From positions 62,001 to 126,000 of the forward strand of contig NZ_FOCE01000008.1 of NCBI RefSeq assembly GCF_900110025.1: a stretch of DNA of 64,000 bases. Direction: 5' to 3'. The position numbers and the translations under genes were made by a program. This document shows, one piece after another, positions 61,737 to 64,000 of this stretch. The notes below the pieces were generated by a model that saw only the letters and a list, made by a program, of their open reading frames with translations, did not search any database and was not told the DNA's origin. This DNA is from Gemmobacter aquatilis. GTDB lineage: Bacteria > Pseudomonadota > Alphaproteobacteria > Rhodobacterales > Rhodobacteraceae. The number at the start of each line of letters is the position of its first letter. Positions within the stretch are counted from its first letter, which is position 1.

Positions 61737-63113
61737 ATGACCCCGACCTTCGCCGACCCCGCCGCCCCCTCCCGTCCGCTGCATGTGGTGGCGGCGGATG
61801 CGCTGGACCGCTGGATCGAGGCGCAGCCGGTGGAAACCGCGGTCTGGCTGCGCGATGCGGGCTTTCGCGCGGGATTGGGCGAGGTGGCGCTGCTCCCCGG
61901 CGCGGGCGGCAAGGTGGCGGGCGCGGTGGTCGGCTTTGGCACGGCGAAAACCCGGGCGCGCAGCCGCTTTGGCCTTGCCCGCGCCGTGGCGGTGTTGCCA
62001 GCGGGGGATTGGCATTTTACCGGGCTGGCCCCGGAACACCGGGCCGAGGCGGCGCTGGGATGGCTGCTCGCGCAATACCGCTTTGACCGTTACAAACCGG
62101 CCAGCACCGTGCTGCCCGGCCTGAAATGCCCCGAAGGGGTGGACGAGGGGCGCATCCTTGCGATGGCAGCCGGGGAATGTCTGACCCGCGATCTGATCAA
62201 CACCCCCGCGCAGGATATGGGCCCGGCAGAGCTGGAGGTGGCCTTTCTGGCGCTGGCCGAACGCTTTGGCGCGGCGACCGAGGTTGTCGCGGGCGCCGAT
62301 CTGGAGCGTGGCTTCCCGATGATCCATGCCGTCGGCAAGGGATCGGACCGTGCGCCGCGCCTGCTGGCGCTGCGCTGGGGCCAGCGCGGGCCAAGCGTGA
62401 CACTGGTCGGCAAGGGGGTGTGCTTCGATACCGGGGGGCTGAACCTCAAGCCCTCCTCCGGGATGCAGTTGATGAAGAAAGACATGGGCGGGGCGGCCAC
62501 CGTGATGGGGCTGGCGCAGATGATCATGCAGTTGAACCTGCCGCTGCGCCTGCGGGTCATCGTGCCAGCGGTGGAAAATTCGGTGTCTGGGCGGGCGATG
62601 CGCCCGAAAGACATCCTGACCTCGCGCAAGGGGCTGACGGTCGAGGTGAATGATACCGATGCCGAAGGCCGCCTTGTGCTGGGCGATGCGCTGGCCTGGG
62701 CCGCCGAGGAAAACCCGGAACTGCTGATCTCGATGGCGACGCTGACGGGGGCTGCGCGGGTGGCGGTCGGCCCCGACCTTGCACCCTATTACACCGATGA
62801 CGAAAGCCTTGCTGCGGCGCTGGAGGCCGGGGCGAAACAGGGCGCCGATCCGGTCTGGCGCCTGCCGTTCCACGATGCCTATGAAAGCGTCATCGAGCCG
62901 GGCATTGCCGATCTCGACAACGCGCCGGGCTTCGGCTTCGCAGGTTCGATCACCGCCGCGCTGTTCCTGCGCCGCTTCGCCGATCACCCGCGCTACATCC
63001 ATTTCGACATTTACGGCCACACGCCCAGCGATGCCCCGGCCCGGCCCAAGGGGGGCGTGGGGCAGGGCGCGCGGGCCATTCTGCAAGGTCTGCCGGACAT
63101 GCTGGGGCTGTGA
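61737..63113 (+). CDS. M17 leucyl aminopeptidase family protein
   Basis: 458 aa. Metal and catalytic motifs GKGVCFDTGGLNLKPSSGMQ, KKDMGGAATVMG and VNDTDAEGRLVLGDAL (NTDAEGRL signature). It releases N-terminal residues from peptides. Shorter N-terminal domain than PepA. TGAGGA lies seven nt before the ATG. It overlaps the next gene by one base. Confidence 0.92.
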   Translation: MTPTFADPAAPSRPLHVVAADALDRWIEAQPVETAVWLRDAGFRAGLGEVALLPGAGGKVAGAVVGFGTAKTRARSRFGLARAVAVLPAGDWHFTGLAPEHRAEAALGWLLAQYRFDRYKPASTVLPGLKCPEGVDEGRILAMAAGECLTRDLINTPAQDMGPAELEVAFLALAERFGAATEVVAGADLERGFPMIHAVGKGSDRAPRLLALRWGQRGPSVTLVGKGVCFDTGGLNLKPSSGMQLMKKDMGGAATVMGLAQMIMQLNLPLRLRVIVPAVENSVSGRAMRPKDILTSRKGLTVEVNDTDAEGRLVLGDALAWAAEENPELLISMATLTGAARVAVGPDLAPYYTDDESLAAALEAGAKQGADPVWRLPFHDAYESVIEPGIADLDNAPGFGFAGSITAALFLRRFADHPRYIHFDIYGHTPSDAPARPKGGVGQGARAILQGLPDMLGL

Positions 63114-63934
63114 TGGATCGCCGCTTGACCCCCGCCAATGGCCGCGCCGCGCTGGAAACCCTGCGCGGCCTCGTTGACGCCCCCCTTTACACGAAGGGCG
63201 AACCGGCCCGCGTCGCCTTGCCGGTGGCCGATCTGCTGAAAGCCCCCGATGGCGCCCGCGACCGCCAGCTTCTGTGGGGCGAGGCGGTGACGGTGATCGA
63301 CCGGCACGCAGGCTGGGCCTTCCTGCAAGCGGCGAAAGACGGCTATTGCGGCTACCTGCCCGAAGCCGCCCTTGCCGCGCCGCAAGAGTCCAGCCATTGG
63401 GTCGCCACGCCCGGCACGCATCTTTACGACGGCCCGAAAGTCCAGCACCGCGAGCGTGCCGCGCTCAGCCTCGGTGCGCGGGTGCAGGTCATCGGCCAGA
63501 CCGGCACATGGGCCGAAACGCCGGATGGGTTCGTGCCCGCCCAGCATCTGCGTGCCTTGGGCGACTGGCTGGCGGATCCGGCCACGGTCGCACAAAGCCT
63601 GCTGCATACCCCCTACCTCTGGGGCGGCAATTCCCGCGCCGGGATCGACTGTTCCGGCCTTGCGCAACTGGCCTTTCAGGCCTGCGGCCTCGCGCTGCCC
63701 GGCGACAGCGATCTGCAAGCCGCCTGCGGCACCGCCATCCCTGCGGGTGCCCCCTTGCAGCGCAATGACCTGATCTTCTGGAAGGGTCATGTCGCCCTCG
63801 CCCTGTCGCCGGACCGGATGATCCACGCCACCGCCGCCGTCATGGCGGTAACCGAGGAAGACATCCCCGCCGCCATCGCCCGCATCCGTGCTGCCGGGGA
63901 AGGCGAGCCTACCCATTTCCGCCGTATCCTGTAA
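63113..63934 (+). CDS. C40 (NlpC/P60) peptidase with N-terminal SH3-like domains
   Basis: 273 aa. Two SH3-like segments (about 40-95 and 100-150, WGEAVTVIDRHAGWAFLQAA and LGARVQVIGQTGTWAET) precede the NlpC/P60 domain: Cys in GIDCSGLAQLAFQACG, His in KGHVALALSPDRMIHA. It cleaves peptidoglycan stem peptides. No signal peptide, so it likely acts on recycled muropeptides in the cytoplasm, next to the aminopeptidase with which it is translationally coupled (TGATG). Confidence 0.9.
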   Translation: MDRRLTPANGRAALETLRGLVDAPLYTKGEPARVALPVADLLKAPDGARDRQLLWGEAVTVIDRHAGWAFLQAAKDGYCGYLPEAALAAPQESSHWVATPGTHLYDGPKVQHRERAALSLGARVQVIGQTGTWAETPDGFVPAQHLRALGDWLADPATVAQSLLHTPYLWGGNSRAGIDCSGLAQLAFQACGLALPGDSDLQAACGTAIPAGAPLQRNDLIFWKGHVALALSPDRMIHATAAVMAVTEEDIPAAIARIRAAGEGEPTHFRRIL

Positions 63935-63943
63935 CCGGCCCCC

Positions 63944-63991
63944 TTCATCCTGGTAAAAATACTCCGGGGGTGAGGGGGCAGCGCCCCCTCT
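63944..63991 (-). repeat. Compact copy of dispersed intergenic repeat
   Basis: On the minus strand: GAGGGGGCGCTGCCCC, C-rich spacer, GGAGTATTTTTACCAGGATG. It is the long copy without the two central hairpins, in inverse orientation, just after the NlpC/P60 gene. Confidence 0.65.
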
Positions 63992-64000
63992 GCTTCGGCC

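Noticed and set aside
1-64000. tRNA, rRNA, CRISPR arrays and insertion sequences
   Set aside because: Intergenic stretches were read on both strands; no cloverleaf with TTCGANNC, no rRNA segment, no regular repeat-spacer array and no transposase were found.

Overview
The window is 64 kb of high-GC chromosome from an alphaproteobacterium, most likely a member of the Rhodobacteraceae/Paracoccaceae (Rhodobacter/Gemmobacter/roseobacter type). This rests on the style of the proteins rather than on a marker gene: class I PHA synthase, a LivKHMGF-acyl-CoA operon, DUF1127 and DUF6525-type small proteins, HspQ, rpsO-pnp, split exopolysaccharide genes, and TTAA-N7-TTAA (CtrA-like) sites. No rRNA, tRNA, CRISPR array, insertion sequence or prophage was found.

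1-9.7 kb is one minus-strand catabolic block. It reads acyl-CoA ligase, livG, livF, a substrate-binding protein, livH, livM, acyl-CoA dehydrogenase, MaoC/PhaJ hydratase and PHA synthase (cut by the window edge). It looks like uptake, CoA activation, beta-oxidation and polymer storage of a carboxylate-type substrate. A divergent hybrid histidine kinase and OmpR-type regulator (9.9-12.5 kb) may control it.

12.5-32 kb is housekeeping and accessory: LolA, a lytic transglycosylase lipoprotein, HspQ, gamma-glutamyltransferase, an RsbW/STAS pair, free-Met-R-sulfoxide reductase, a DeoR regulator, LysE, a homocysteine methyltransferase, RluA, DUF883/holin-like membrane proteins, TerC, aldehyde dehydrogenase, sulfotransferase, 1-Cys peroxiredoxin, DUF1127, a CobW zinc-type GTPase behind a Zur-like box, an L,D-transpeptidase, and pnp/rpsO.

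32-44.4 kb is a surface-polysaccharide locus. It holds an RTX-repeat protein, a WcaL-like glycosyltransferase, a Wzx-like flippase, an ExoY-like initiating transferase behind a long AT-rich structured leader, split Wzz and BY-kinase, a GT2, a WecG/TagA transferase, an acyltransferase and a Wzy/WaaL-like protein.

44.9-57.6 kb is the most interesting part: an operon of a single-module PKS (KS-AT-KR-DH-ACP-TE), a GT2, an NRPS (formyltransferase, adenylation domain interrupted by a luciferase-like monooxygenase, PCP; no condensation or TE domain) and a 4'-phosphopantetheinyl transferase. The simplest reading is that the NRPS is the loading module (amino acid N-formylated and oxidised) and the PKS extends it once, reduces, dehydrates and releases it. 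The GT2 and the flanking polysaccharide genes suggest the product is glycosylated or attached to surface glycan. CtrA-like sites lie upstream of both the ExoY-like gene and the PKS.

57.6-64 kb returns to housekeeping: ZapE, a MuiA-like DUF4139 protein, beta-carbonic anhydrase, a degenerate Hpt-like protein, an M17 aminopeptidase and an NlpC/P60 peptidase. A dispersed intergenic repeat with hairpins occurs at least four times.
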